Notes: generated by a model not told the origin, from the sequence alone. 36,173 nt of DNA from Trichomonas tenax (GCA_023091735.1 JALKBU010000507.1:1-36173); one strand, 5' to 3'; shown: positions 19,284 through 30,137, counted from the first letter of the stretch. Numbers and translations are program-made.

Positions 19284-19718
19284 ATGAGCATTAGTTTCAG
19301 AAAACTCGATATCAACGATTACGAGAAAGGTTTCCTTAATGTCCTTTCGCAACTTACGACAGTTGGACACATTCCAAAGGAAAAATTCGCAAAAAGACTG
19401 AACGAAATTTCGAAAATTCCCCTTCAGCACATTTTTGTTGGTGAAAAAGATGGCAAAATCGTTTGCACTGCATCTCTGTTGGTAGAAAACAAGTTTGTCC
19501 ACAATTGTAAGAACTGTGGCCATATTGAAGATGTTGCTGTTGACAAATCAATGAGACGAACAGGTCTTGGAAAGAAGCTTATCACACATCTGATCGATTA
19601 CGCTAAAAAGAATGACTGTTACAAAGTTATATTGGATTGCGCCGATCATAATATACCTTTCTACGAATCATGTGGAATAAAAAAGAAAGAGAACGAGATG
19701 ACAATCTATCTCGAGTAA
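19284..19718 (+). CDS. GNA1: Glucosamine-6-phosphate N-acetyltransferase
   Basis: This protein has 144 residues from the first ATG; the open frame extends seven codons upstream, but without an ATG. It is a GNAT-fold enzyme that transfers acetyl from acetyl-CoA to glucosamine 6-phosphate, the second step of UDP-GlcNAc synthesis in the cytosol. The family signature is strong from end to end: FRKLDINDYEKGFLNVLSQL with TTVG at 25-28, LLVENKFVHNC (66-75), GHIEDVAVD (79-87), the CoA-binding RRTGLGKKLI (91-100), CYKVILDC (112-119) and PFYESCGI (125-132). Length is typical for eukaryotic GNA1. UDP-GlcNAc feeds N-glycans, GPI-like glycolipids and chitin in protists. There is no obvious TCA-type Inr in the last 20 nt, so the promoter may lie slightly further up. 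The ATG lies 124 bp from the divergent start of the dead BspA gene. Confidence 0.95.
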   Translation: MSISFRKLDINDYEKGFLNVLSQLTTVGHIPKEKFAKRLNEISKIPLQHIFVGEKDGKIVCTASLLVENKFVHNCKNCGHIEDVAVDKSMRRTGLGKKLITHLIDYAKKNDCYKVILDCADHNIPFYESCGIKKKENEMTIYLE

Positions 19719-20013
19719 TTTCCATCTTTAATTTTCTTGATAAATTTGTTTTGTTGTAAATTAAACCCCCATTTCTTGCATTTCAGTTATAAGCATCATA
19801 GTTTATCTATAGTTAAAAGATCAGCCTCTTAAAAATGAATTTTAAAATATTTTGCCACGTAATATTTTTACGTGACATAAAAACGATTCATAGAGAATTT
19901 GATTATAAATAAAGGATCAGAAGCCCTCTGATTATGGATGTGCGCATTGAGTATTTTTTTGATGCACGCGGATTTTGCCGATTTACAGATCGCGGGCATT
20001 GCAAACTTGAAAA

Positions 20014-20208
20014 CCCCCCAAATATTCATTCATTACCCTGCATTACTTAAACTACCACCTGATAAAATTTGCTAAACCCTATCTATTATCGCCTCCCATT
20101 TTTCTCCCATTTCCCCTGTTTTACCCACGAAAAACATCCCCTTTATATTGATTGATACCCCTTTTTAGCCATTGATCTCCCTCATTTGTGTTCTAACCCT
20201 GTATTTTT
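20014..20208. repeat. C-run cluster (11 runs of CCC or longer)
   Basis: Within about 195 bp the plus strand has at least eleven runs of three or more C, one of six, in a genome background of roughly 70% A+T. The complementary strand is correspondingly G-run-rich, with spacings mostly longer than classical G-quadruplex loops. This is strand-asymmetric and not explained by any gene I see. Confidence 0.6.
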
Positions 20209-20823
20209 CCTAAAAAGTGACGAAATGTGCACAAATTCGCACAATGCGCTCTATGAAAGCGGTATTGCAAATAGTTCATACAAAGGAATGGAAACAAAAA
20301 AGGGCATATTTAACGAGAATCTTTTGAGATAATTTTGATTTTTTTATATTGTATATATGATTAAAGAATTGTAATATACACATCTCGGCAATATGAATGG
20401 CAGTTAATTTTTAGTTTGAAACACATGATTAAAATTATCATAGGAAAAATTTGAAATTATGAGGAATAAATGAACGGAATCAACTACAATTGAATAGTAT
20501 AGTATGAAGGACTAACTACCAAATGAAGAAAACTACAAGTATCTTGTGATGAGTTTGCATGCTCTCTTTACCAGCTGATATTAGAGTACAATACTCACAT
20601 GGATGCTGCCAGTAATGTTTTGCTTTTATTTTAAACAGTATCAAGATTTTAAAAAGGAATAAAATACATATTTTTGAAAACATTCATTTTTCCATTAAAA
20701 ACAGTAAAATCAATCAACACTATGGACTTTTAGACTGATTATGTTTAAAATATGGTATATAGCTATAATATGAGGGGCCGCTCCTCAAGGTCATCGTCAC
20801 TTTTGCAGATGCTTTCCCAATTC

Positions 20824-20856
20824 GTGCACATTGGTCTTTTTCAGGCCAATGCGCAC
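20824..20856. repeat. Hairpin with 10/11-bp stem
   Basis: GTGCACATTGG (20824-20834) pairs with CCAATGCGCAC (20846-20856) with one G-T type mismatch and an 11-nt loop. Its 3' arm core CAATGCGCACA is the exact reverse complement of TGTGCGCATTG at 19939-19949. Confidence 0.6.
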
Positions 20857-21399
20857 AACTATACTCTGATATGCTATTTATTAATATCTAGTTAAAAGAG
20901 ATTATATATCTTTATTGAGTCAATTCTTGTTCACTTTTTGAAAAACAAATAAGAACCTTATCATTAGGCCAAAATTTAAATTTATCTGTTTTACCACTTG
21001 CATTGTATTGGCCTACCTCTGCTAAGCCTGTTTGCATAAAAAATTCGTTTTGCATTTATCATTTGAATGACTTTGAACAAAATCTGTCTGAAAAATCAAA
21101 ATCATCGCTTGCCTTTCGATGCATGTGTTAGTCACACAAATATCTATTAAATTAACAACCATAAGATAGTAAAACACAATTGCTTAGTCAACTTTTTGTT
21201 GTCAAAAGGATAAATCAGCCTTTTCTTCATATATACAAAGATAATATAAAACAGCATAAAGAATCATACAGAATATATATCTTGTGATAAGATTTGGTCA
21301 ATTTTCACACGTTATTTCCCCGACTTTTGAGAGCAAAACTCAAAAACGTGACAATTTTGAGACTAAAAAGGTCATTGATAATTGAGAACTTGATTGGTT

Positions 21400-21406
21400 T
21401 CATAAT
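21400..21406 (+). promoter_or_regulatory. Initiator of the unassigned beta-rich protein gene
   Basis: TCATAAT with +1 A at 21402, 11 nt before the ATG at 21413. Confidence 0.6.
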
Positions 21407-21412
21407 TCTTGA

Positions 21413-21907
21413 ATGACAAGAGTCTACGTGCGCATCTCAGCCTTCTTCATTCATGACCCACGTGTAAGGATGGGCGACAACTTAGTTTTCACACTGAGAA
21501 ACAACGAAACAGGAACACAGAAGTCTTTCAGGTTCACAATGAAAGAAGCTTCTTCTCTTAAGAGATCATACCATATCGATATCCTCAATCTCCAGAGACA
21601 CACATTCACCATCATGCTTGAAAAGCAAACGGGATTTTTCTCAAGAATGCTACTTGGAAAGCTCGATATTCCTACATTTATGCTTCATGTTGATGAAGTT
21701 GTGTACAACCACCTCTACATGAACATTGGAAACATGATTAACCCATCAATCATCCTCAAATGCGTTTTCCATGTTGTTGAAAATTCAATACCATACAAAG
21801 GCAGAATTGTTCGTCCTGTCTTCCCACAGGCAAACATAGATGACCTCATGAATACAATCAACGACAACATCGATTGTAATAGCACTGATGTTCCACTTTT
21901 GTTATAA
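21413..21907 (+). CDS. Conserved-looking protein, possibly C2-like beta sandwich
   Basis: This 164-residue protein has no family that I recognise with certainty. The first 125 residues alternate hydrophobic positions in a beta-sandwich pattern: VYVRISAFFIH, DNLVFTLRNNETG, KSFRFTMKEA, YHIDILNLQRHTFTIMLEKQ, then MLLGKLDIPTF and PSIILKCVFHVVE. The order short strand, loop, strand with L-G-K-L-D-I-P resembles C2 domains, but the usual calcium-binding aspartates are not evident. The tail (PQANIDDLMNTINDNIDCNS) is helical and acidic. There is no signal peptide or membrane segment. A good Inr and housekeeping-like codon use say that it is a real, expressed gene. A lipid- or protein-binding role is only a guess. 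Confidence 0.75.
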   Translation: MTRVYVRISAFFIHDPRVRMGDNLVFTLRNNETGTQKSFRFTMKEASSLKRSYHIDILNLQRHTFTIMLEKQTGFFSRMLLGKLDIPTFMLHVDEVVYNHLYMNIGNMINPSIILKCVFHVVENSIPYKGRIVRPVFPQANIDDLMNTINDNIDCNSTDVPLLL

Positions 21908-22629
21908 TTATTTTTATATTAGACTTTGTTTGTTTATATATACTATTAAAACCCTTTATATCTGTGTTACATTATTTTTGATAGAAACAATATTTGAGAA
22001 TTTTGAATTGATTTTTCTTCAATAAGACAAATACTAATTAAAGAGTGTCTGAATGCCTTTAATTCTCTCGAAGAACGAAGATCCAAAATAAGATAATATC
22101 TTGAAAAATAATATGATGATGCGAGAAGTGCAAACATTTAAAAATTCATGCCTTTAATCACAGACTTCAAATTTAAACATATGAAATTGTGAATCTGGGA
22201 ATTATGTCAAGAATAGATTCTTTACATGTCAAATAAAATAATTGTCACTTTTAACCAACATCATTTTATCATAAATTCTTGAATATTTTATGAAATTTAT
22301 GATCTACAATTTATGGATATTACAAATTTCATAGTTTTATTAAATAATATTGTCCAAATTCCATTTCCAAAAATTCCCAATATCTCCATGAATAATCATT
22401 GTTTACATATAAACATTTCATGGTTATAATACTAATCATGAATAGAATGCTATGGTATGCTTTCCAAGCTATATCAGAGATATAAATCAAATTTAATTAA
22501 TATTGCTAATATCTTTAAAAAATGATGAAAAATTTCATTTTGTGATATGTAAAGTCTAGACATAAAACTGAAATCACTCCTTTTGTGATGAATATAAAAA
22601 TTGCCATTGACTGTCACCTTTTTCGCAAG
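21908..22629. other. AT-rich intergenic
   Basis: About 700 bp of AT-rich spacer, with no ORF or repeat of note. The end carries two TCAC-type Inr-like words, the nearer one used for CK1. Confidence 0.5.
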
Positions 22630-22636
22630 TCACTTT
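22630..22636 (+). promoter_or_regulatory. Initiator of CK1 gene
   Basis: TCACTTT (same heptamer as at 2225) with +1 A at 22632, 16 nt before the ATG at 22648. A second TCACCTT lies at 22614. Confidence 0.65.
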
Positions 22637-22647
22637 TTGAAATATAA

Positions 22648-23700
22648 ATGTCTGAAGATAGCGAGAAGGAAGGGGCTCCTGAATTATTCCCTTCCGGCCT
22701 TGTTATCAACGGGTACCGTGTGGATAAACACATCGGTCACGGCGGTTATGGTGAAATCTACGCCGTGACTGAAGTCAAAACTAATAAACAATTTGCACTG
22801 AAATACGAAACGAAAGCAGCAGAAAATAAAGGCTTAGTTGTGGAGAAGGAGATCTCAAGATTACTTTCCTGTTCGAAGAATTTCGCTATTCAATACGGAG
22901 AAGGCGAATACAAAGGAAATAAATACATGGTGATGGAATTACTTGGCACATCTCTGTCTAACACGAGAAGGCAACTGGAGGGGAGGCATTATTCACCGCA
23001 TTCAGCGCTCTATCTCTCTTATTATACTTTATGTTGCATCGAAGATTTCCATTCTCGCGGGTATGTGCACAGGGATATCAAACCGGGCAACTTCCTGTTG
23101 AGACCGGATTGGGATTTTCCTGTCTGTTTGGTCGACTTCGGTCTCGCAAAGCTTTATATCGATAAACATACAAAAGAACATATTCCTAATCGCAATGGCG
23201 CCGGTTTCACTGGCACATGTAAGTACGCTAGTATGAATGCGCACGAAGAACACGAACTTTCACGACGTGATGACTTAATATCTTGGTTCTACTCGGTCGT
23301 CGAGTTTTACGCTGGAAGGCTCCCGTGGCCTGCATCTAGAGACAAAGAAGCAACATATGACAAAAAACAGAGAACGCCCCCTGAAACACTATTGAGAAAA
23401 CTTCCACCGCTCTTTGGAGAGATTTATCAACATATTTTCAGTCTGGACTTTTACGCGAAGCCTGATTACCAAATGATTAAAGAGAGCATGATAAGGGAGC
23501 TCAATACACAGTTCTTGACGCTCGATTGGGAAAGAATTGATCCAGAAATATTAACAAAAATCTCTGAAGTCCCGCTAACGTCGAGAGCACCAAGGCCTCG
23601 CAAAATACAGATGTTCCAGAACTCTCCAATGCCTGATGCCGATAATGAAACGCCTCATTATGCGCCACCGGCTCAAGAAAATTGTTGTTATATTGCTTAA
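22648..23700 (+). CDS. Casein kinase 1 family protein kinase with CaaX-like C-terminus
   Basis: This 350-residue Ser/Thr kinase belongs to the CK1 group. It shows GHGGYGEIYAV (30-40), ALKYE with Lys52, HRDIKPGNFL (141-150) with Asp143 and Lys145, DFG (163-165), and TGTCKYASMNAHEEHELSRR followed by DDL. The latter is the CK1 version of the activation and P+1 segment, close to tau-tubulin kinase/worm-type CK1 in style. No APE motif is present, which is normal for CK1. The tail of about 60 residues is proline-rich and ends Asn-Cys-Cys-Tyr-Ile-Ala. Cys347-Tyr-Ile-Ala fits a prenylation CaaX box, and Cys346 could be palmitoylated, so membrane anchoring is likely by inference. Yeast CK1 proteins of the Yck type are likewise lipid-anchored through C-terminal cysteines. 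Confidence 0.93.
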   Translation: MSEDSEKEGAPELFPSGLVINGYRVDKHIGHGGYGEIYAVTEVKTNKQFALKYETKAAENKGLVVEKEISRLLSCSKNFAIQYGEGEYKGNKYMVMELLGTSLSNTRRQLEGRHYSPHSALYLSYYTLCCIEDFHSRGYVHRDIKPGNFLLRPDWDFPVCLVDFGLAKLYIDKHTKEHIPNRNGAGFTGTCKYASMNAHEEHELSRRDDLISWFYSVVEFYAGRLPWPASRDKEATYDKKQRTPPETLLRKLPPLFGEIYQHIFSLDFYAKPDYQMIKESMIRELNTQFLTLDWERIDPEILTKISEVPLTSRAPRPRKIQMFQNSPMPDADNETPHYAPPAQENCCYIA

Positions 23701-26578
23701 TGTGCGGCGTTTATTTGTATGTAAGTTTATATTTTATTTGGTAAATATTTTCATGTATTTTTTTTGATTTAAATTTTATATATTTTTTTGTTATTTCCAC
23801 TGTTACTTCATTTGGATATTAAAATTATAATATCATTTATGATTCTAAGCTTTTCCCATGCCCAAAAAGTTCAAATAAGATAATTTTTAATTTTATCGAT
23901 TAATATCAATTTTAAAAGACATATTTCTAAGTCTATAATCTTTTCACTAATTGTGTCTAAGTTTGAAGTTTCCAAGAGGAACATAGCAGAAATAGCAAAT
24001 CGGATTAATCAAAGTTATATTTAGCGGTGAAGACTTAAATGCTTTTAGGTTTCAGTTCATTGCGAGCAAGGAAAGGGTTTCCTTTAAAATAAGAACGTGA
24101 GCTGTACAAAAATTTTTGAGAAACTTGAAAACGTATTTTGCATAATAATCCACGATACATTTTGGTGAGTATAATTCATTAAAGAGATTTTGAATGATTT
24201 ATTTTTTGAATGAGTGGTGAAAAATATTATTAGTTCATTACATTCTATATATTATTTCCAGCTATTTTAGAAAAATTTTTAACAAAAAGTATCGCTTAGG
24301 AGCTTTTTAACATCATAATTCTGACTTTCATGTGTTATCATATTGATGAATTACATTACAAATGAATTTTTCCAAACAAATTAATTTTCAAATAAATATA
24401 TCGCCTTATTTTTGTCTTTTATTATTGCCAATCCAAATTGTAGCAGATTGGTTATATCACAAATCCGATAATTTCGATTTTTGCCATCAACTCATAATTT
24501 TTCATAAAATATCGATATATCTCCTTCATTCTTTGTCATATTATTCTGCATACACATTGAAACATATAGGTAATATTTTTATGGTTGCAATCAGTTTGTA
24601 AAACAACTTTCCTTAACCAAGACGTTCACTTAAAATGCATACGTTTTGTTAAAAATTTTGAGAATTACATTTTTTAATGAAATTTTTATGCGGGATTTAA
24701 CGAAAATAAATAATGGGATGCACTTTAATTTAAATAAAATACATTTCTACATCATTAATTCGATTTGTACGATTATTTTCTGACGATCTTTGACAAATAA
24801 AATATATTTCAAAATTTACTTGCCTAATATCCATTTTACTTGACAAATGAGACCGTTTACTATTTAATGATGGCCTCACTCATGTGCTGATTTGAGGTGA
24901 ATATTATGAAGTAAAAGCTGCTTACAGCAGTTCAAACATAAATAAAACTCAACTGCAGCGAATTTGCTTAGTTTTTCTCGAGAAAGTACCCAAAATTATT
25001 GGATTTTATACCTGAAGTCAATATTCAGCATCCTAAACTAGCTTGGCATGTCATACATTTAGTTTCGTTCTCATAAATACCATCTTGTAATCCTTAAAGC
25101 CCTATAATCTAGGCTTCAATATTTCTTGTTTAACATTCATGTTTAGATTATTTTCCAACTTACCCGGGCACACCACGAAAGTCGAAATACTCAAGAATTT
25201 TCCTATCTTTCAATGCACATTGCATATTTATTCTTTTTTTTTTTCTTTGTTATTTAGTAAATATATGCTTATTGTAGTATTTTTAATCAAAATCAACTTT
25301 ACAAAAAAGATAGCTATAGAAAGATTCTATTAAAAATAATAGAAGTGTATCAACTCTGTGGGTCAGAACCAGATCAAACATGTATGGGCAGATATAACTC
25401 TTATGTGATGCAATACATAGTTGTAGTGTTAAACATATATAATATTGTTTCATATTTTTCATTAACAATTTGATATCAGTTTATTATTGAGTAAATAGCA
25501 ATATTTATTATAAATATATCACATGTCAACAACATAGTAACATATTACAAATAATACAAGTTCCTAATTGAATAATTGTTCAGTATCTTAATTTATAAAT
25601 ACACGAAATCATTGCGGAGACGACAATATACATAGATGCATGCACATATTACATGTTTTTAATGTGATACACCAACTTATATTCATAGCCTCCCAATGAA
25701 TATTCTGAAATTATTGATTAATAGAAATAAAGTATTCAAAAATAAAAACGATGTCAAAATAATTAGCATCATATATACTATTTTATTAATGTAAACAGTG
25801 TCAAATAAATTGTGAAAAAACGTGACTTTTAACCTTATCCACTTTTAAAATATGATTTATTATAACATTTACATAATGATGCTAATTTTGCCAATTTTGG
25901 TCGCCAAAAACCAAATTTGAGAGTTAAAACACTTCTAAAATAATACCGAGTGTACAATGGCCTCTGAGCAATTCAATAACCTCTAAGCAAAATTGTGAAT
26001 CTTTTGAAAATTGAACAGAATTCAAAATAATTATAGCAGAATAATGTTAGATGTACATTGTCTACTCAGAATCTTGAGTTTAATTTTTTGCTATCAATTA
26101 TTTTGAAGAAGTGATGTCAATAAAAATGCAGTTTTTTTCCGATAAAAACATAACTACTAAGATTTTATAATTAAATATCATTAAAACAAAAACAAAACAT
26201 TGTTTTATTGGAATAAAGAATGCAAAATTTTTGAATTCATCAGATACATTCAATATTTTGTAAATTATTTTATCTATTATGATCTATATGATCTAATACA
26301 GACTTTAAGACAGTTTTTTCTGCAATTTAAGACCCTTTCAATTTGCTTAGAGGTCATTCAATACTTTGTCTTTTCAATTCCTTTCAATTTTGCGATCATT
26401 TATGCAATTGAAAATAACGCCAAATTGTCATAAAACAGTTTGATATTTAATCGCAAGATGTTTATTAGCATGGATCATGATTATCAGGCATTAATTGCCC
26501 TGAATAAAGATTTCGATATTGAATAATATAATAATTTACAACAAGATTGATACAGACAATACGAAACAATATAACAAA
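23701..26578. other. Long AT-rich intergenic (2.9 kb)
   Basis: Convergent spacer between the CK1 and phosphodiesterase 3' ends. Only short random ORFs (up to 79 codons) occur, with I/F/Y/S-rich translations. No tRNA, 5S, snRNA or transposon fragment was recognised. Confidence 0.5.
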
Positions 26579-27949
26579 TTATAACTGTGTGTAGAGGGAT
26601 TCCCATTCAGCCAAGTTTGTATTGAATTGCTTAATGCAATCGTCGAAAACGTTAAACAACTTCTGGTCAGCAAGAAGGAGTTTAAGCGTAACGTATTTAT
26701 AGAATCCAACCTGTCCTTGAGGAAGTGGAGTCTTATTGTTTCTATCGAATCCTTTTGTGATCTCAAGACCACGCTTAAGCTGTTCATCACCCTGTGTGTA
26801 CCACTCTTCTTGAAGCTGAGCAGACATTGTCGCTGCTTCTCCAAATGGACGACATGTGTTTGATAAATCCGCGAGTTTCATTATCGCCTGGCAAGCGAGA
26901 AGTCTCTCATCCTCTGTGCCTGTGTATTGGTCAGCGATTGTATTGAAAGATGAGATATAATCTTGATGCTTTGACATATCTGTTGCCAATATAATTCCGG
27001 ACACGAACCTGAAGTAAACGCGTCTCTGTTCATCCGTGAATGCCTGGAGTGCTTTAGAAAATTCGTTAGAGAGAAAATCGATTGTTATCTTCTGGTGATG
27101 GAATTCAAGGGGTGGTTGATTGGTGCCGGACTCCTGTGCATACTTGGAATTTACCTGGCGGTGAAAATCGTTTGAGCGACCATTGTGTCCAACATCGTGG
27201 CAAATCGCCGATGTCATGAGTGCAAAGTAGTCTATTGGTTGGATGAACTGCTCAATTGGTTGCAGGGAAAGTGCAAAATAGACGAATTGTGATGCATCGC
27301 ATGCATGACGCCAGTTGTGATATGGGACATCGTTATAAAGAGTCCTTATTTTATAAATAAATTTCACGAATGTTTCAAATTCGATGTCGAACTGATTCTT
27401 TCTGATAATTTGATAGAACAAACAAACGACGATTTCAAATAAGTTGTCGCTATCGAATTTTTCGATAGTAAACATGAAATTCTTAAAAGTGTCGAGCATT
27501 ATTTGTGGTATGTGTTCTATGTGATCCATTATTGTTGTATAATCGTAATGATTAAGATACAATAAATCTAAAATCCCCTTAAAATCAGGCACTTGGGACT
27601 GATCAAGAGCATCAGCGGTGAGGAGAGTGATGAAGAGGTTGGGCTCTTTGTCGGTTATCGGCAATGTCGAAACGAAAAAGTTTCCGCGAACGTTTCCAAA
27701 TTTAGTCACCTTCTGTGACGTTATTGTGGTACTTAAATTCTCCAAATCGAGGCTGAAAATGTCATAGATTCCTTCCGCCTTGAAACTGGAGAAATTGGAC
27801 GCGATTATATACACTGTTTTGTATTTCCTGTGAATTCTGCACAAGAAACATGCATTTGCGTCCGTCTGCTTGGCAACCTGTGTCACGGCCTTGCTTAAAT
27901 CGCTGTGGCTGTTTATCAATAAATCGGGGATTGCATCAAATTCTATCAT
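26579..27949 (-). CDS. Class I 3',5'-cyclic nucleotide phosphodiesterase
   Basis: This 456-residue protein hydrolyses cAMP and/or cGMP to the 5' monophosphate and so ends cyclic nucleotide signalling. Residues about 15-130 are a GAF-like sensor region (VAKQTDANACFLCRI, then KYKTVYIIASNFS). The catalytic HD-type domain spans about 160-450. It has YHNWRHACD (210-218; His211 and His215), AICHDVGHNG (248-257; metal-binding His251-Asp252), LATDMSKHQ (321-329), KLADLSN (358-364; metal-binding Asp361) and QVGFYKYV (413-420), where Gln413 and Phe416 are the nucleotide-clamping residues. All metal and base-binding positions are present, so the enzyme should be active. There is no transmembrane segment, unlike many trichomonad adenylyl cyclases. 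The start is the first ATG. No TCA-type Inr is seen within 20 nt. Confidence 0.95.
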   Translation of the reverse strand: MIEFDAIPDLLINSHSDLSKAVTQVAKQTDANACFLCRIHRKYKTVYIIASNFSSFKAEGIYDIFSLDLENLSTTITSQKVTKFGNVRGNFFVSTLPITDKEPNLFITLLTADALDQSQVPDFKGILDLLYLNHYDYTTIMDHIEHIPQIMLDTFKNFMFTIEKFDSDNLFEIVVCLFYQIIRKNQFDIEFETFVKFIYKIRTLYNDVPYHNWRHACDASQFVYFALSLQPIEQFIQPIDYFALMTSAICHDVGHNGRSNDFHRQVNSKYAQESGTNQPPLEFHHQKITIDFLSNEFSKALQAFTDEQRRVYFRFVSGIILATDMSKHQDYISSFNTIADQYTGTEDERLLACQAIMKLADLSNTCRPFGEAATMSAQLQEEWYTQGDEQLKRGLEITKGFDRNNKTPLPQGQVGFYKYVTLKLLLADQKLFNVFDDCIKQFNTNLAEWESLYTQL

Positions 27950-28658
27950 TAAAAAAGATTATCGTATAAAGCAATTGAATAAAAAATAAAAAATGATTGA
28001 AAAATTCAAAATCTTTAAGGCTCCACTCCCACAGCTTATGTTCATTGATATATAATGATATGCTGATATATAGTATATTTTATGAGTTAAGAGGCTGATA
28101 AGGCCAATAAATAAGGATGATCAAATTTTATATTTTCCGTTATAGCAAATAATTTGGGAATTGGTTTCATATTATCACTATAGACATACAACACATGAGC
28201 AAAATTATGTTATGAAATAAAAATATCATTTATTTAATTTGATCTGATATTGATTTTGCGAGGTGTTGTTTAAGAGCCATGCTAGAGTATTCCATTCGTA
28301 TCTATGATATCATTCATTGCTGGATTCCTCCATTTTTCTTTCATATGTTCGAATTCAAATTATTTTTATTATTAATGTGCATAGCAAGATTAATAAACTA
28401 CATTTTCTTCGAATGAATCATGTACTATCTCTATTTTCACTTTAATATAATCTTCAGCTCATGATTTTCATTTTCTTGCTCATATTTTGTCGTTTGTATG
28501 AATTTATAAGATAAAACGTATGGATTCAAAAATTAATAGAGCCAGTTCGGAAATATGCATTGAATATTACTTGTAGAAACAAGTTACTGGCTTTTGCTAT
28601 TGAACTTTACTAACAATGTCACTTTTTTCGAAATCATGAAAAATGCAGTTTAAATCGT

Positions 28659-28756
28659 TTTATAACTTGCTATAAATTTTTTCTGGGCAAAACCACTAGT
28701 ATAGGAGCAATCTATAGAATTTTCTCTAGAAAGTGACAGAAGTGGACTGAGGATAA
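28659..28756. repeat. Diverged direct repeat, copy 1
   Basis: Shares with copy 2 the ordered blocks CTTG-TATAA, TTTTTCTGG, a variable centre, and AGAAAGTGACAGAAGT then GACTGAGGATAA. The block order and spacing are the same in both copies. On the minus strand both translate to similar peptide (LSPLLSLS against LSLLLSLS), so the unit may be old coding DNA. Confidence 0.7.
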
Positions 28757-28965
28757 AAAATTTCTGGAAGGCCGGGAAGCTCACTTTTATAGAACCATAT
28801 TTCCAAAATTGAATACATTCCATCAAGAAATCTGGATAGAATCTCAACGAGCAAGTTGTAGTACATTATGAGCTAGTATTACCACTACTGGGATTTTTGT
28901 ACCTTCTTCTTATATATTGAGATAACTCTAGTTGAATTTTCGCCATTCACGGTGGTATAGCTGAT

Positions 28966-29064
28966 TTTATATCTTGTTATAAAAATTTTTCTGGAATATA
29001 TGAACCATATAGGGAGATTCTGTACCTATTTGTGCAGAAAGTGACAGAAGTAGACTGAGGATAA
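28966..29064. repeat. Diverged direct repeat, copy 2
   Basis: Second copy of the unit at 28659-28756, offset by about 308 bp. The last 30 bases are nearly identical; the middle has diverged. No sign of transposase or target duplication. Confidence 0.7.
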
Positions 29065-30137
29065 TTTTTTTGCCGTTGTGAATTTTTCAAACATTGATCT
29101 TGTAACTAAATTTTGTTATTTTATTTATAACATAATATTTTTATCTAATAAATATAAAGAAAATCATGATGGTTCTTCACCATATTAGTAACAAGAAATT
29201 ATATTCAATTTGAGTATTAAAAATTGAACATTCTGCATCTTATAACTTAATCTTCACAAAACAGAGTCCAATAATATTAGTATATATATACTATAATGTG
29301 CCAAAGAGCAAATTGCAAGTTAATGACATTTTCTCGGTAAAAATGAAAATTTTGATAAACATCAATTATTTGTTCTCACTATCCAGGTGCTCGCTGGATG
29401 TGCATACAACAGTGATATAAAGTATAGTTGGTATGTATACATATAGATATACTTTAAAGTCTTTTGATTGGACTTTTAGAGTAGAAGAGTGAAGCTTAAA
29501 ATTTGAGTACTTGGAACTGGAGTAGTTCTTAAGCCTTAAGAAAAGTTAATCATGGTCAAAGTAGTATATGAAGTGTGCATCCTAGGTTCTCTCAAAATTA
29601 TTCAGTATAGGGTTCATTTCTCCGTTCCTCTCCCTACACAAAAACAATTACAACAGCATATCTAAAAATGCATACTTCATATATATTTATCATCAATTTA
29701 TAAAATTATCTAAAACCACTTATGATTTCATCCATTTCTCAATAACTTTTTTCATTTACCCCTTAGACCCACAAAGGTGTCAGTTTGCGTCAAAGTGATA
29801 CCGACTGATGCGGAATTAATGAGTAAAAATAAATTTAATATAATTTACGAAAAAAATGTGAGGGTATTGAAAAATTGAAAGAAAACTAAAAACGCAAAAC
29901 ATATAAAAATGGTTGTTTTGAATTTTGAATGTAAATAATCGTCAGCACGTTAACAAAAATGTACAGGGTTGCGTAATGAACAAATTTTATGTAAAATTTA
30001 ATGACAATTTAATGAAAATTTATGAAAAATTAATGATATTATAATAATGAATATTTTAAATTTTATGAAAATTTTACGTTTGGATAATTCGATCTATTTT
30101 TATTTTATTTTTTATTTTTATATAAATAACACAGAGA

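Larger units (their letters stand above)
19719..21399. other. Intergenic with C-tract region and GC-rich hairpin
   Basis: A 1.7-kb spacer. Most is plain AT-rich DNA, but 19930-20290 and 20770-20860 differ in composition. The first is unusually C-rich on the plus strand; the second is GC-rich with a hairpin. No gene is supported, although 19934 begins a 39-codon plus-strand frame with coding-like composition (VRIEYFFDARGFCRF). Confidence 0.45.
27950..30137. other. AT-rich intergenic with direct repeat
   Basis: A 2.2-kb spacer between the phosphodiesterase 5' side and the Maverick-type fragment. It contains the diverged direct repeat listed separately. From about 29980 to 30080 there is a low-complexity stretch with repeated TTAATGA and AAATTTTATG words that may mark the left edge of the element. 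No gene is supported. Confidence 0.5.

Noticed and set aside
24362..24601. 79-codon hydrophobic ORF
   Set aside because: Might suggest a small membrane protein, but hydrophobic frames are common by chance in AT-rich DNA and no other support exists.
26200..26433. 77-codon aromatic-rich ORF
   Set aside because: Same reason: F/I/Y-rich random translation without promoter or homolog.
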